A stretch of DNA of 64,000 nucleotides from Sweltsa coloradensis. Taxonomy: Eukaryota > Arthropoda > Insecta > Plecoptera > Chloroperlidae. The DNA lies in assembly GCA_024449915.1 (NCBI GenBank), contig JAMZAV010000159.1, forward strand, positions 1,364,001 through 1,428,000, written 5' to 3'. How positions within the stretch are numbered: position 1 is the stretch's first letter; each line of letters begins with the position of its first letter. A model generated the notes under the pieces. It worked only from the letters and a program-made list of their open reading frames with translations, was not told where the DNA came from and ran no database searches. Both the position numbers and the translations under genes were made by a program. Of the stretch, positions 1-11,053 are shown in pieces.

Positions 1-374
1 ATTCTGGCTAACTTTTCAACTTTTTCTTTCAAAATGTACAACATCACCATTACCTTAATGTCCATGTGAAATATGAACGTTGAAGTCCCACCCGTTTGGT
101 CAGAATCGGCCCCTACGTCCCGAAAATATCTCACTAAAAATCGAAAAAAATCGTAAAAGTACGATATTCATGATAAATATTTCTTCGATTGTACCCAAGA
201 ACGTAGCAATTCTAAGTTCAGAGATTTCGAAGGTCCCCTCAAATTTTCAACAAGATCGCATATGCCGTTTGTCTGGTGCAAACAAACAGACAGAAAAAAA
301 AAAAAAAAAAAAAACACCCGAGCTAAATTTTTTGGGGGGTCGGTGAAATTGAAGTCTTCGCTTCGCTCATCCAA
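1..374 (-). mobile_element. HINE-like (Helentron-type) element, interior class A, truncated by window edge
   Basis: The element reads right to left: its 5' terminus is the inverse of TTGGATGAGCG at 364-374. It is followed by the short GAAGCGAAG tract, an A-rich run of about 20 at 295-314, the block ending 'CACCCGAGCT', and part of a 176-bp interior unit that runs off the window start. The same blocks recur at 1681-2806, 17471-18435 and 53376-53836. There is no coding capacity, so it is non-autonomous. The 3' hairpin end lies outside the window. Confidence 0.75.
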
Positions 375-699
375 ATATATGTGAATTTTTATTACTGCTT
401 GGCTGAACCCTACTCTGCTTCAAAACCCAACTTAGTAACGATTCAACTTTAACGCAATAATAACATTTAAAACATGTTTTCCAACTGAACTTCCACCTGT
501 AATGTACCTAAACTGTTGCCCTTACCCACTGATTCGGAATATTGCAAAAGGATATGTTTTCTTGTATTATTCCTGTTAACTTTATATTAGCTCTTGATTA
601 AATTATGTATTTAATATCAATTATGATTTTAATTGCCATAGAAAATAGTGAGATCTGATCCTGGGCAATATTTTTATAATTATTAAAAAACCTGCAATT
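375..699. other. AT-rich spacer, nothing recognised
   Basis: No convincing ORF, RNA gene or repeat unit was seen between the truncated HINE copy and the first direct repeat. Confidence 0.5.
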
Positions 700-960
700 C
701 CAAAATATGTTACTTTTGAAATGTACATACAGTGATCTGCTGATCTACACTTAAATCGTGATGAGCATTCGTCCACTATGCTTATCCCGTTTCAAAAGCA
801 GAAAAAAATTCTAATTAAGCAGCATCTTTTTCCTCACGTTTTCATCAACTGCAGTCATCACGTCTTACGAACACTCCAACTGATCACTCGACTGACATGC
901 GTTTATTCGTAACCTTAATGTGTGATTTATTTTTCTATTTATAAGCGGCTTTACAAAGCA
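700..960 (+). repeat. Dispersed repeat family D, copy 1
   Basis: It shares with 1205-1490 the ordered blocks AGTGATCTGCTG, 'CGTCCACTATG', 'GCAGCATCTTTTT', 'TCACGTCT' and 'GACTGACATGCGT'. The start of the shared blocks is offset by 520 bp. Relatives lie at 9120-9275 and 41765-41935. No coding potential was recognised. The identity of the parent element is unknown. Confidence 0.55.
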
Positions 961-1204
961 TTTAGCTCATCTGTCAAAGAAGCTTCTCCGCCATTTGATC
1001 AAAATGGGCTTACTCCTCAAAAAAAACTACCTAACTCAAAACATGCTCTTTTAATCCCATTCAGCTCCACAAAAGGTAATTTAGGTGAATTTATTCATTT
1101 ATATATGATAAAACATACTTGAAACAGTTTTCTCAGTTTTGTGACAAAACACTTTTTTGGAGATTGCCGGTTTTTGCATCTACAAGCCTCAATTATTAAA
1201 CATC

Positions 1205-1490
1205 TGCACAATTACACAATTATGTTACATTTCGAATATGAGATCATACAAGTGATCTGCTGTCTACTAAATCGTTGATGAGATGTCGTCCACTATGACT
1301 ATAACCAACGAGGTGCTATGACGGAGCAAAACTCCCCCATAATTATGCAGCATCTTTTTGTTCGTCCGTCTTTCTGTGCGTGATCACGTCTCACGATACA
1401 ATCCTAGCGTGACCTCCGACTGACATGCGTGTTTTTGTTGTCGTTGTCCTTAAACGATGGTGATCTATATTTTTCTAATAGTTATTGGGG
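1205..1490 (+). repeat. Dispersed repeat family D, copy 2
   Basis: This is a direct-repeat partner of 700-960, with the same block order and interspersed divergence and indels. The 3' half (TGCAGCATC, then a TTCGTCCGTC run, a TCTCACGAT block and 'GACCTCCGACTGACATGC') is the part best conserved in the copies at 9.1 and 41.8 kb. Confidence 0.55.
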
Positions 1491-1499
1491 TCATTAGAA

Positions 1500-1640
1500 C
1501 ATAGCTTTAGGCTCTCGCAAACAGAGAGCCTCTCTCAAACAGGACTCAAACAGGGCTAGCCTCACTCAAAAACAAAACTAGCCTGACTCAAACATGGCTC
1601 TCTTCGAACCCGGCTCCTCCACCAAAAATGTGTATTTGTG
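1500..1640. repeat. Short 'CTCAAACA'-rich region with a satellite-like box
   Basis: Several imperfect ACTCAAACA/AGCCT motifs repeat between 1525 and 1600. At 1605-1625 the text AACCCGGCTCCTCCACCAAA is one base from the box found in the tandem arrays at 16.3-17.5 kb and, inverted, at 45.8-46.1 kb. No gene was seen. Confidence 0.4.
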
Positions 1641-1680
1641 TTTGTGTATCTTCTTCAACAATATTTTGATTTTTGTTTAA

Positions 1681-2806
1681 TTGGATGAGCGAAGCGAAGA
1701 CTTCAATTTCACCGACCCCCAAAAAAATTTAGCTCGGTTGTTTTTTTGTTTTTTTTTGTTTTTTTTTGTTTGTTTTTCCGTCTGTTTGTTCGCTCTCTAC
1801 CGGGCAAACGGCATATGCGATCTTGATGAAAATTTGACACGACCTTCGTTTTCTCTGAACTTAGACTTGCCACGTTTTTGGGTACAATCGAAGAAATATT
1901 TCTCATGAATATCGTACTTTTACGATTTTTTTCTATTTTTAGTGCGATATTTTCGTGCCATTTGGGCCAATTCTGACCAAACGGGTGGGGCTACAACGTT
2001 CATATTTCACATGGACATTAAGGTAATGGTGATGTATTGCTTTCTGAAAGAAAAAGTTGAAAAAGTTAGCCAGAATCGAGAGAAATAAAGCTTTTAATAT
2101 ACGTTTTTTGACTTTTTGTGCGATATTTTCGTGCCATTTGGGCCAATTCTGACCAAACGGGTGGGGCTACAACGTTCATATTATACATGAACATTAAGGT
2201 AATGGTGATGTAGTACCTTTTGAAAGAAAATGTTGAAAAACTAAGCCAGAATCCATAGAAATATAGCTTTTAATGTAAATTTTTCGAGTTTTAGTGCGAT
2301 ATTTTCGTGTCATTTGGGCCAATTCTGACCAAACGGGTGGGGCTACAACGTTCATATTTCACATGAACATTAAGGTAATGGTGATGTATTGCTTTCTGAA
2401 ATAAAAAGTTGAAAAAGTTAGCCAAAATCGAGAGAAATAAAGCTTTTAATATACGTTTTTTGACTTTTTGTGCGATATTTTCGTGCCATTTGGGCCAATT
2501 CTGACCAAACGGGTGGGGCTACAACGTTCATATTTCACATGGACATTAAGGTAATGGTGATGTAGTTTCTTTTGAAAGAAAATGTTGAAAAAGTTAGCCA
2601 GAATCCATAGAAATATTTCTCTTAAATTTAAGATTTTTACGGTAAATAATAACAAATTAACAAGAAACAATAGAACCTTGACAACAATCACCTACAATGC
2701 GTCGGCAGAAAAACAAAGCACTTGCAAAAGTAAAGATATCCCACGCAAACTAAAATCTTAAAAAAAGCTCATCCATCAACGCGGCGGGACTAAAGCGATT
2801 TCCTAA
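1681..2806 (+). mobile_element. HINE-like (Helentron-type) element, interior class A, full copy
   Basis: The 5' terminus TTGGATGAGCG is at 1681. The inverted copy GCTCATCCA (2767-2775) precedes a short stem starting AACGC and the 3' terminus CTAA (2803-2806). Inside, four tandem units share GTGCGATATTTTCGTG at 1942, 2118, 2294 and 2470, giving an exact 176-bp period. Known Helentron-associated elements show a 5' subterminal inverted repeat, a matching repeat just inside the 3' hairpin, internal tandem repeats and no transposase, as here. Mobility would depend on a Rep/helicase supplied by an autonomous Helentron elsewhere. The ORFs inside are unlikely to be genes. Confidence 0.8.
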
Positions 2807-4810
2807 TGAATAAATAATAAGATTGAAGCTTCGCTCCCTATTTTGAATTCCCCCGTACCCGTGTGTGTATCAGTGCATAATATACAAATGATTCCTGCTG
2901 AGGATTACGATGGTAACAAATGAGCTCATCAACAAACTCTTAGGATTTCCGCTTTCAAAATATTTGAAATTGATTCGCTGAAGAGGCGAATCGTTTAGCC
3001 CTCCCGCGTTGAAATGATTGATTGATATCTTTACTTTACATCTTAGTTTATGCATGGACGAAGAACACGCTTCATTTCGCATTGCAGATATAATGCTGCA
3101 AACTATACTTAGCGGACGTTTATCATGAGCGATTGCTTGAATTTTAAACATCACATTTTTTCAAAAGGTTTTACCTACATAATTTTATATGTTCATCAAA
3201 AGAGTTAATATCGTTTAACGTTTATGATGATAAAATTTTATTCATTTAAAACGCTATTAAATTTATCTGTTGATCGGTAACATCCTCACACCACTTTCCT
3301 GACATATTTGGGGGTTTAAACTTTTTGTTCTGTATAACTATCACTTATAAATTTAAATTTTAAACTCATCGGGTAGCGAACCCGGGTCTCGCGATTGTCG
3401 GTCGGCAAAAATTATTGAATGTATTTTATTCTCATCGGATGTTCATACTTGTCCTGTAAGTACGGAAAAAAGTTTATTTCCCAACCCTAAAAGAGGACTA
3501 GCAATGTTCCGGGTTACAATAAGTTTTCAGTAGCTTTATGTTCGTCATAGGAAGAGGCTTCGAAGGCCGCCGCTTGGTAATCTTATTGTTATAAACAACA
3601 AATAGTTTAAGCTGAGTTATTGTGAGACAACGAGAACTCCTGTTCCTGATATTTGTATGGCTTCCACGAGGACTAGGCAAAACAATGTTCACGTTTTTGT
3701 AAAACGTATTCTACATCAACACACATTAGTTAAATGAGCAAACGTATTGTTTCGAAAACAATCAAATAGCTTTGAATTTTGTGTTCTGCATTGGAACACG
3801 CCTGCGTTACGATTCACCGCGTTAGCGAATGTGTTAACTCTGAATAATAACCCTGGTGAATAGCGCAGCGGAACAAAATTGCCTTTGTCCCTGTTTGAAT
3901 ACTTCATGTGTCGATACTAGTACAACACCCGCACGTCAAAGTAAAACAAGTACTGAATAGGTAAAAATGAAACTTTGCACAGGTAATGTTCAACATATGA
4001 ATAGTTACATGCTTCAACAGTTGTCACACCTGAGCGAAGAAGACTCCTAGGGTATTGGAATATTTAGAGTTAATGTCGAGTCTTTCCCTAAAAATATGAA
4101 CAGTTTTGAAAAATCCCTCTCCTCACAAACAAAATGTTACCTCTTCACAATCTCGTACACCGCAATACTTCGGTGAAACAAGAATTAAATATTAATTGGA
4201 AGGCAGAAGGATTAAACGCTTTGCTGTGCGTGTTAACACCGGTGGTTTTTCACTTTTAACAAGCCTCTTGTTGGACTGGGACTATGTAAATATTATATAG
4301 CGTAGCACAGATAAAACCTTGGAATGTGTTTACTTCACAATGCTCACAGCGATGAACGACAATGTATACATACAAATGTCTGACCTGTCCCTAAAGAGAT
4401 TATGTCACCCCTAAGGAAAACTTAATATTAGAAGTAAGATCAAATGGATAGAACAGAAAATTGTGATACAATAATCATAATAATCTATACTTATTTACAA
4501 CACTGTCAGGTTAAGTGGTGTTATTCACACCGATATCTAAGGTACGAAAGAGTTTTGTGCCGAGGTAACCGGGCTCAGGGTTTCTATATCTTTCAACTGC
4601 GTCTCTACCAATCTACTTCATTCTTTTTGTCCTCTCACAGTTTACTTCCATCACCTGGTTCCACGACTCACCTCGCTCTTCAACGTCTCCTTCAATCAAT
4701 CTTCCCTACTTTTCTCTTGATCAAAAAAATATTTAATTAATTAATTGTTATTAAAGTAATAACAGTTATTCCCTTATTTCTCATTTACACTATTTGATAT
4801 GTAATATTTA
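2807..4810. other. AT-rich spacer of about 2 kb
   Basis: It contains one tRNA-like B-box fragment (3366-3412) and no convincing exon. The short open frames between 3.5 and 4.7 kb lack recognisable protein features. Confidence 0.5.
3366..3412 (-). repeat. tRNA-like 3' half (SINE remnant)
   Basis: On the minus strand the text GCGAGACCCGGGTTCGCTAC forms a T-arm/B-box-like block (GGGTTCG...CCC). No A box or acceptor partner was seen, so this is a fragment rather than a tRNA gene. It resembles the tRNA-like half at 10.7 kb (shared GAGACCCG...GGTTCG). Confidence 0.35.
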
Positions 4811-5549
4811 ACTAGGAAAACGCGTAAGTCCCGCCGCGTTGTTGGATGAGCGTAATTGGTGGATTGAGTTGCAAAAAAAAAAATCATTACTTATTTGAAG
4901 ATTTTATTAAAATTAAATTAAATTAAATAAAAAGTTAATTTTAATTTTTTTAATAGTAATTTAAAAAAAGAAAAAAATCGTTAATTGTGATTTTCATAAG
5001 AAATAATTATTTGATTGCGCTCAAATTTCACACGAATATATTAATTTATAAAATTAAGGTTCTGTGAAAAAATCATTACAATAGGATAAAACATTAGCTG
5101 TTATAAGTCAAAGAATTGTTTTAAAAAAGAAAAAACACTTAAAATTTCGATTTTCATGAGAAATAATTTTTCAATTACGTTTAAATTTCACACGAATATC
5201 TTAATTGATGGACTTGAGGTTCTGTGCAAAAATCATAAAAATCAGATAAACTATGTACGTGTTATAAGTCGAAGAAGTTTTTTAAAAATCGAAAAAAAAT
5301 CGTAAAATTGCGATTTTCAAAAGAAATAATTTTCCGATTGCGCTCAAAAACGTGGCAGTTCTAAGTTCAGAGATTTCAAAGGCCTCCATAAAATTTCATT
5401 GCAATTGGAATATCGGTTTAGCCGGAATCGTGTTAACAAACAGACAAAAATACAAAAAAAAAAAAAGAAAAAGAAAAAGAAAACATTCCGAATATTTTTC
5501 TCCAGTGTAGTGAAATGGAATCTTCGCTTCGCTCGCTACGCTCATCCAA
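4811..5549 (-). mobile_element. HINE-like element, interior class B, full copy
   Basis: On the plus strand the inverse 3' end (ACTAGG) is at 4811, the inner repeat TTGGATGAGCG is at 4842-4852, and the 5' terminus (CGCTCATCCAA inverse) ends at 5549. Two interior units share AAATTTCACACGAATAT about 160 bp apart (5023, 5183). An A-rich tract at 5453-5483 precedes the CTTCGCTTCGCTCGCTACG terminal repeat. It is non-coding and is about 739 bp long. Confidence 0.8.
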
Positions 5550-6740
5550 TAAAAATTTAGACATGAAGCCCCGCTACTCAATCTGACGAATAAAAAGTTA
5601 TATTTTGATAAGTTCTCTTATTTAAAATGTGTCAAATAGGTAAAATAATTTCCTTTTTCTTCTTATTCTTATTACACACAATAACACACAATAGCGAGTA
5701 AAATTTATAAAAATAAGAACCGATTCAAGGTTCATTCTAAGAAGAGGGTTTATTTATGTACGCAGCCAGGCAAATATTTCACGTCTCATCTGTATATCTG
5801 TCTTGATTTGGACGTGGTTCTTCGTGTAAAACCCTACGTGTTTCTCTCTCACGGAAAGGGTTTCTTGAGCAAATATTTCACGCACATTTCTTACCGGGGT
5901 GTGCTCGTTGGCTGGGGAATCTTTATTACAGCGCGTGCAAGTACTTACCTACAATTCCCACAGAAACACTATAACGGCGGTGGACGTGATTATTACTATA
6001 TATTTCCGACACAGTCAACAAAAAAGAGTTGAATACAAACACACATCCTGACAGAAATGCAGATCGTTCTCAACGTACATTTCATATACTTTATTATGAC
6101 CCCATATTTTTCAACGAATTAATTTTTATATGTTATCTCCAGTGCACTAAAAACTCATTAGACTCCAATTAGTCAAACTCACTTTAAATAATGCATTTAT
6201 TTAATACATTAAACAAGAACCTGGAAAATGCAAAAAATTACATATTTTTGAGCTCATTAACGTAACATTTCAACAAATTCATTTATCGTACATAATAACC
6301 TGTACTGAAAGATAAGATAAGTTTTATTCCTTTTCTTTGCTAATAAACTTACACATGCTCAACGAATGTGTAAATACTCGTAAATGCACTTATACTTAGC
6401 TAATAAAATTATCTTCAATATCATGCCAATATACATCAAAATTAAAACTACGTGTTTCTTAGACTAATAACAATCAATATACATTATAATTTACTTTTCG
6501 TTGATATGTGATGTCTAAGATACGAAATTCGTTTTGTTTTTGTTAAGACTTTATAACCCTGCATACAAGAACAATAAATTGAAGCAGTTGCAAATGGCAA
6601 CTAAAAATCAAAATATTTTGATGACGTTACGCATAAATGTCTCTTGTTTGCATTCAGAGTGGAAACGAATTAATTCCAGAATGACGACGACGTCATAAAA
6701 ACGTTTTCTCAGCTACGCATTGCAAGTATAAACGTCTCAC
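5550..6740. other. AT-rich spacer
   Basis: No supported gene. A somewhat richer patch at 5800-6000 has an open frame but no start, splice or protein features that would make it convincing. Confidence 0.45.
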
Positions 6741-6855
6741 CTGTAAGTTCTGTACAACGTGACTGACCTCGCTTCCAAGCAGACGCAAGGATCACGAATG
6801 CACCGTGCGTGCCAAATAACATTGCGGTCAACCTCGGCCTGCCGTTGAGAGCCAT
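6741..6855 (-). CDS. Candidate first coding exon with signal-peptide-like start
   Basis: On the minus strand the first ATG (6855) after an in-frame stop near 6930 opens a frame of 38 codons. It ends at a good donor, ACAG|GTGAG, with the exon edge at 6741. The predicted start has basic residues (MALNGRPRLT) followed by a hydrophobic run (AMLFGTHGAFVILASA). That is the layout of a secretory signal peptide. The patch is clearly more GC-rich than its surroundings. The exon would end in phase 1. No family is recognised and no partner exon was found, so the product is unknown. A chance open frame in a regulatory GC-rich patch is the main alternative. Confidence 0.33.
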
Positions 6856-6899
6856 GTGTGTGCGTGGTGAGGGCCAGGAATGCCAGAGTAAAGGCAAGG

Positions 6900-7290
6900 A
6901 GATATTTCGGGGTGGAGAGAAATGGGGTTTATCTTACCCGTTTTACAGACTTTAAAGTTTATGTGACCCTACATCGTCTAGCTGGCACCTTTATAATGGA
7001 GATTCGCATATTTTATTCTTGATAGTTATCTGATTGGTGATTAGTTCTGGGATTAAATTATGCGTTCTGCTGGCCTTCATTTTAAGTTATTCAAAAATCA
7101 AAATATTTACTTATTTTTATTTACAAAACCAATGCTCTTGTGATCTGGGTAAAAACTATCTTTCAACTAACTATATTTCACGATCAAATATGTAGGCGTA
7201 ACCTTACATTCAAGTACAATCTATTTTGATTAAATTGGGATTCATTCTAATTAACATGAATATACTTTTTTTATTATAAAAAATTAGTAA
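6900..7290. other. AT-rich spacer, nothing recognised
   Basis: No gene, repeat or RNA feature could be supported. Confidence 0.5.
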
Positions 7291-7297
7291 AATACTT

Positions 7298-7413
7298 TCG
7301 TATTTAGAGTCTACCAGTTGCGTCATATAACTGATTTTCAATGGTCTACTTTAATTTAAAGCCGGCAAAGTCAACTTTATTGGCGTCGACTTCATCAGCG
7401 AGCGAACAATAAC
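7298..7413 (+). repeat. Dispersed repeat family C, copy 1
   Basis: It shares CGTATTTAGAGTCTACC, then ATATAACTGATTTTCA, and a downstream GCGAGCGA block with the reverse strand of 45594-45709. The first block alone also occurs at 20722-20740. It is a diverged interspersed repeat with unknown parent. Its 3' edge (CATCAGCGAGC) also occurs at 9073-9083, just 5' of the family D copy there, so C and D may be two parts of one element. Confidence 0.5.
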
Positions 7414-7429
7414 TTGATTAACACACTGA

Positions 7430-8340
7430 TAATTTAGCATATTATATTTTCAATACAAAAAACAATGGATTTGATTGTTGGACTTTTTTCTATAAATCGC
7501 TCACAAATATTTAATAACTATTGTTCTTTAAACATTATGCAAATGCGAATACACAACAATTCATTTTGCTGCATCATGTAGAAGACCGTAATTAAAAAGT
7601 TGAACAAAAACACCAGACCAATAGAACAGCAATTTGGTTCAAACGAGAACAAAATATAAAATTAATCGCACCCAATTATGTACGATGAGGCTACAAAATT
7701 CAGTTTACATTCAAAATATATTTTCCAACTACAAGATAATTCCCTGCAGTCCACTGAAGCACTCACTAATGCATATTCATGTCACGAGGGTTAGGCTTGC
7801 TGCCATATTTACATTTATATTCGAGTTGATGTGAAAATGTGGAACCCATGTGAATTATTTTTGTACCTTGGAACATTTGCTATAAAAACTAGTGACTAAA
7901 TTTAACAACATGAATAAATTCACCTGAATATACTGGGAATTAGAGTACGAAATGTTCCGTTCTTGACGCTCATAGTGGTCAAAACAAACTTGCACTGTAA
8001 ATCCGTATGGACATAACATTCTGACTTGCATACGTCACTTGTCGGCATATTTCAAACATAACCTTCTCAATATCTTAACATTTCAACAGTTTTATCTCTA
8101 AGGGCTGTTATTAAGACATTATCCCACACCTCCTTTATAAGAAAAGAACATCTGGGAAAAATTAGAGCAGGAATTAACGGTGATAATGCTCAGACATCAA
8201 CATTCCTATAATTCAAGAATTAAGATTGTCGTTTCCTTATTTTGTTGTTTGGATCCAAGGTCGTACGCATATAGCAATGTTGCAATAAGTATGTAATATT
8301 ATATAATTTACGAAATTCAAACACAATAAGCGATAAATCC
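7430..8340. other. AT-rich spacer, nothing recognised
   Basis: No supported gene, RNA or repeat. Confidence 0.5.
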
Positions 8341-8555
8341 AAGCGCGTAATAACAAGTCCATCCCACATGAGGACGCGGTGCCTCGACTAACTTCCCACT
8401 ACAGTCGTCACTTCCTTCATCTAAGCAAAGACGACATAACAGGAAATCCGGGAACTTTTCATTTTACGTGACGTCTTTTTAGTCTGACAACTCAACAAAA
8501 ACTTTGGTTTTGCGAAGTAGTAACATGGGCTAGTTTTTGCCCTTGCTTCTTTCAG

Positions 8556-8804
8556 CTAGTCGTTGTCATCGGACGCGGATATTCCGGTACGTTCTCCGGC
8601 CCGTTAGACTTGGAGGGTATCAGATACTGGAAACACCCGCGCCCTGACGAACAGTCCTCTACAGTGCCTTGTACCATCTTCCTTTTCTCGATCCCACCTC
8701 TAACAGGACCTAATCGAAACTTTCATATAGTCAAGAGTTCAATTATTTACTTCATGAATCTCATACAAAATTACAAATTAGGTTCACCCCCTTTTGACAG
8801 TTAG
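8556..8804 (+). CDS. Candidate terminal coding exon, unknown product
   Basis: A pyrimidine-rich tract ends TTGCTTCTTTCAG at 8555 (a good acceptor). The frame starting at 8556 then stays open for about 82 codons to a TAG at 8802. The first third (LVVVIGRGYSGTFSGPLDLE) has coding-like codon choice and the DNA there is GC-rich (GGACGCGGAT, TCTCCGGCCC). The last third is AT-rich, lysine/asparagine-rich and less convincing, so the true end could be earlier. No family is recognised. A non-coding GC patch is an equally possible reading. Confidence 0.22.
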   Translation, partial: LVVVIGRGYSGTFSGPLDLEGIRYWKHPRPDEQSSTVPCTIFLFSIPPLTGPNRNFHIVKSSIIYFMNLIQNYKLGSPPFDS

Positions 8805-9119
8805 TAATAGCAGTTTACTGGCCAACTCTACGTATATACAATTTGCAACTTGTAAATAAGCATACTGTACGTTCTTAACATGAGGGTTTCAAAATTTGAC
8901 TTGATCAGCCAGGAAAAATTCACATATAGTCCTTTTGGACTTTTTAACAACATTGAAATTCGGAAATCTAATTATTCTTTATAATTATTAAAAACAAATT
9001 TAGCAATGTGTTACTATGAAACCTTATTTCCATTTTCTGAGATATGTTCATAATTTCTAACAACTTGATTCATCAGCGAGCAAACAGAATGCCTAAAACG
9101 CAAATTACTATCTAACCAA

Positions 9120-9275
9120 TTAAATGTTGTATTAAAAGAGCAAAGCTCCCAATGCATCGCTTTTCTGTTCGTATGGGCGTGTGTTACGTTTCCGATCAAA
9201 ACAGAACATGAACTCCGATTAAACTATGTTTTTTTCATTTCTCTTCAACTGGGATAATAAATGTTGTTTTCGTGA
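9120..9275 (+). repeat. Dispersed repeat family D, copy 3
   Basis: It carries GAGCAAAGCTCCCAA, 'TGCATCGCTTTTCTGTTCGT', AAAACAGAACATGAAC and 'TCCGATTAAACTATG', in the same order as the 1.3-kb and 41.8-kb copies. It covers only the 3' part of the family. Confidence 0.5.
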
Positions 9276-9299
9276 CCCCTACCCCAATGTCTAATGTCT

Positions 9300-10019
9300 A
9301 TGAATCCAGCACCTCAATCAAAAATAGTTCAACGCTGTACTCTACGTTGTGAAACAATAATTGTAGGCTACATTCTACATTTTGGATACTTGTGCTTGAT
9401 TCATAATAAGGATGCGAGTCAATACAGAAGAAATCAGTTCTTGGAACTGAAAAGATAGCCTCTTAAGTTATTCCGGTGTATTTATTGTATTTGTATTTGT
9501 ATGTGTATGTATTTATTGTATTTATGTTCCGATATTTATAATTGTGGTTAATTTATGGAATATTTCGAAATTTAAAATACCTTTCCTGAACCAAGAATAG
9601 AAGAATATAATAACAGCTCTGGTAAAAGAGTGGGTATTGGCAATAATTTTACTGATTGATCTATGGAGAATATAAGGATGTCTTGCTACTACGTAACTAG
9701 AAAAGTATAATAATTATCTTGTTGAGTATTCGTTTTAGACTGAAATCCACTGTACCGATTGAAATAATAAGTTCGCATGCTTATACACAATTGTAAATAT
9801 CGCGATCATACAGCCAAATGCTCACAAGCTTGGGTATCCACTTACGACTAGGACAAATGATTTACACCTAGCTTAGTTTAACATCTGCATGCATATTTGA
9901 ATCTCCATACACTCCAGACTGCAATTAAAACACACATAAACCACCTTCCATGTTCAGGTTTAATAACGATCATGACATGGCTCCGGGATTCTAGTCCCCT
10001 CACATTCTAGCTCCTGATT
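9300..10019. other. AT-rich spacer with a short TGTATT-rich tract
   Basis: A low-complexity run of TGTATT/TGTATG motifs lies at 9476-9526. Otherwise nothing was recognised. Confidence 0.45.
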
Positions 10020-10390
10020 TCACTCCGCATAGAACAGCAACACACTTGATAACCGCAATCACTTGTTTGTGCGTGTAACGTGTAACAGTTTCAAACCCGA
10101 GCGTGCGCTGTGCGCTTTCATTACCCTCAACAAGTATTCAAGTCTCATTGAGAGTGCAGTCGTTCCTCTCCGCGCACCATCCGTAGCGCGCTCATCATCA
10201 ATCTAAATAATGTAATTGCAGTCCATTATGGTCTCATGCGCTCGAGTCTCGGGCGTCGCTCGGCAGGGGATGTGATGGGCTCAGGAAAGCAGTCGAGTGC
10301 GATTCAACAATTAGTTTTATATTGAATGGAAATGTCATTTCACGTGCTCCCTGTTGGTTGAATATGTAGATTCAATACTCAGCAGTTCTT
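10020..10390. promoter_or_regulatory. CpG-richer patch, possible promoter or enhancer
   Basis: CpG dinucleotides cluster here (GAGCGTGCGCTGTGCGC, CTCCGCGCACC, CTCGAGTCTCGGGCGTCGC) in an otherwise CpG-poor region. It lies about 1.8 kb upstream of the candidate start-codon exon at 12158 on the same strand, so a promoter or 5' leader exon for that gene is possible. No TATA box, transcript or conserved motif set proves this. Confidence 0.3.
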
Positions 10391-10654
10391 CACAACTCAT
10401 CGGTACCATGTTGGTGGTAATTTTATTTCATTCAATATTATTTTTAACATTTCCCATCATCTTTAGTTCGCCATTGCGAAAAGTACACAAGCAAAGTAGT
10501 AAGAATATTTTCGTGTAAAAAATTAATGTACGATAGCGATATTTTTAATGTACAATGATTTCTTGTTACCTAAACTACACCAATGTCCCCCGAATTCCCT
10601 AGCTGATATTCGAGGAGTGACGAGCACAATGATATCTACTAGTGGACCTTGGAT

Positions 10655-10780
10655 CTAAACAATTGTCATTATTTACTACAATTCAGAAATTAAAAAAGTC
10701 CGCCCCAACCGGGATTCGAACCACGGGTCTCCCGCATTTCTTAATTTTAAAACTTTTTTAATTTCTGAATTGTAGTAAAT
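10655..10780. repeat. Foldback repeat containing a tRNA-like half
   Basis: Arms of about 33 bp are near-perfect inverse copies: TTTACTACAATTCAGAAATT (left) and its complement after 10750. The spacer holds a minus-strand tRNA 3' half with B box GGTTCGAATCC and acceptor-like end GGGGCGGAC. A T6 run follows directly, as at a Pol III terminator. The same 'tRNA-like end then CTTTTTTAATTTCTG' junction occurs at 41.66 and 55.15 kb, so this belongs to one repeat family. Confidence 0.55.
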
Positions 10781-10785
10781 AATAA

Positions 10786-10817
10786 CAATTACACCTACGG
10801 GAGTGTTTCCCGACTAA
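10786..10817 (+). repeat. 32-bp sequence shared with 40.8 kb
   Basis: The text beginning CAATTACACCTACGGGAGTG matches the reverse complement of 40818-40849 with one difference. A diverged relative is at 12622-12660. It contains a small CGGG/CCCG stem. It is the edge of an unidentified interspersed repeat. Confidence 0.5.
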
Positions 10818-11053
10818 CCAAATCGAAAAATAAACAACTGTCATGTCTGACATTTTATACACCAACATTTGAAACAGTAATAAAATGGTTTACGGATGTT
10901 TAATACATACCTTTATGCTTGCACATTTATAATTCTGATATTCATTAATAATTAGTTTAAAATTCATGCGTAGTAACAATTTCACCGCTAAGTAGGTGTA
11001 CTCTGCATTCTAGATGGGATCAATCAACGGCACAATTACGTTACGTCATATGA

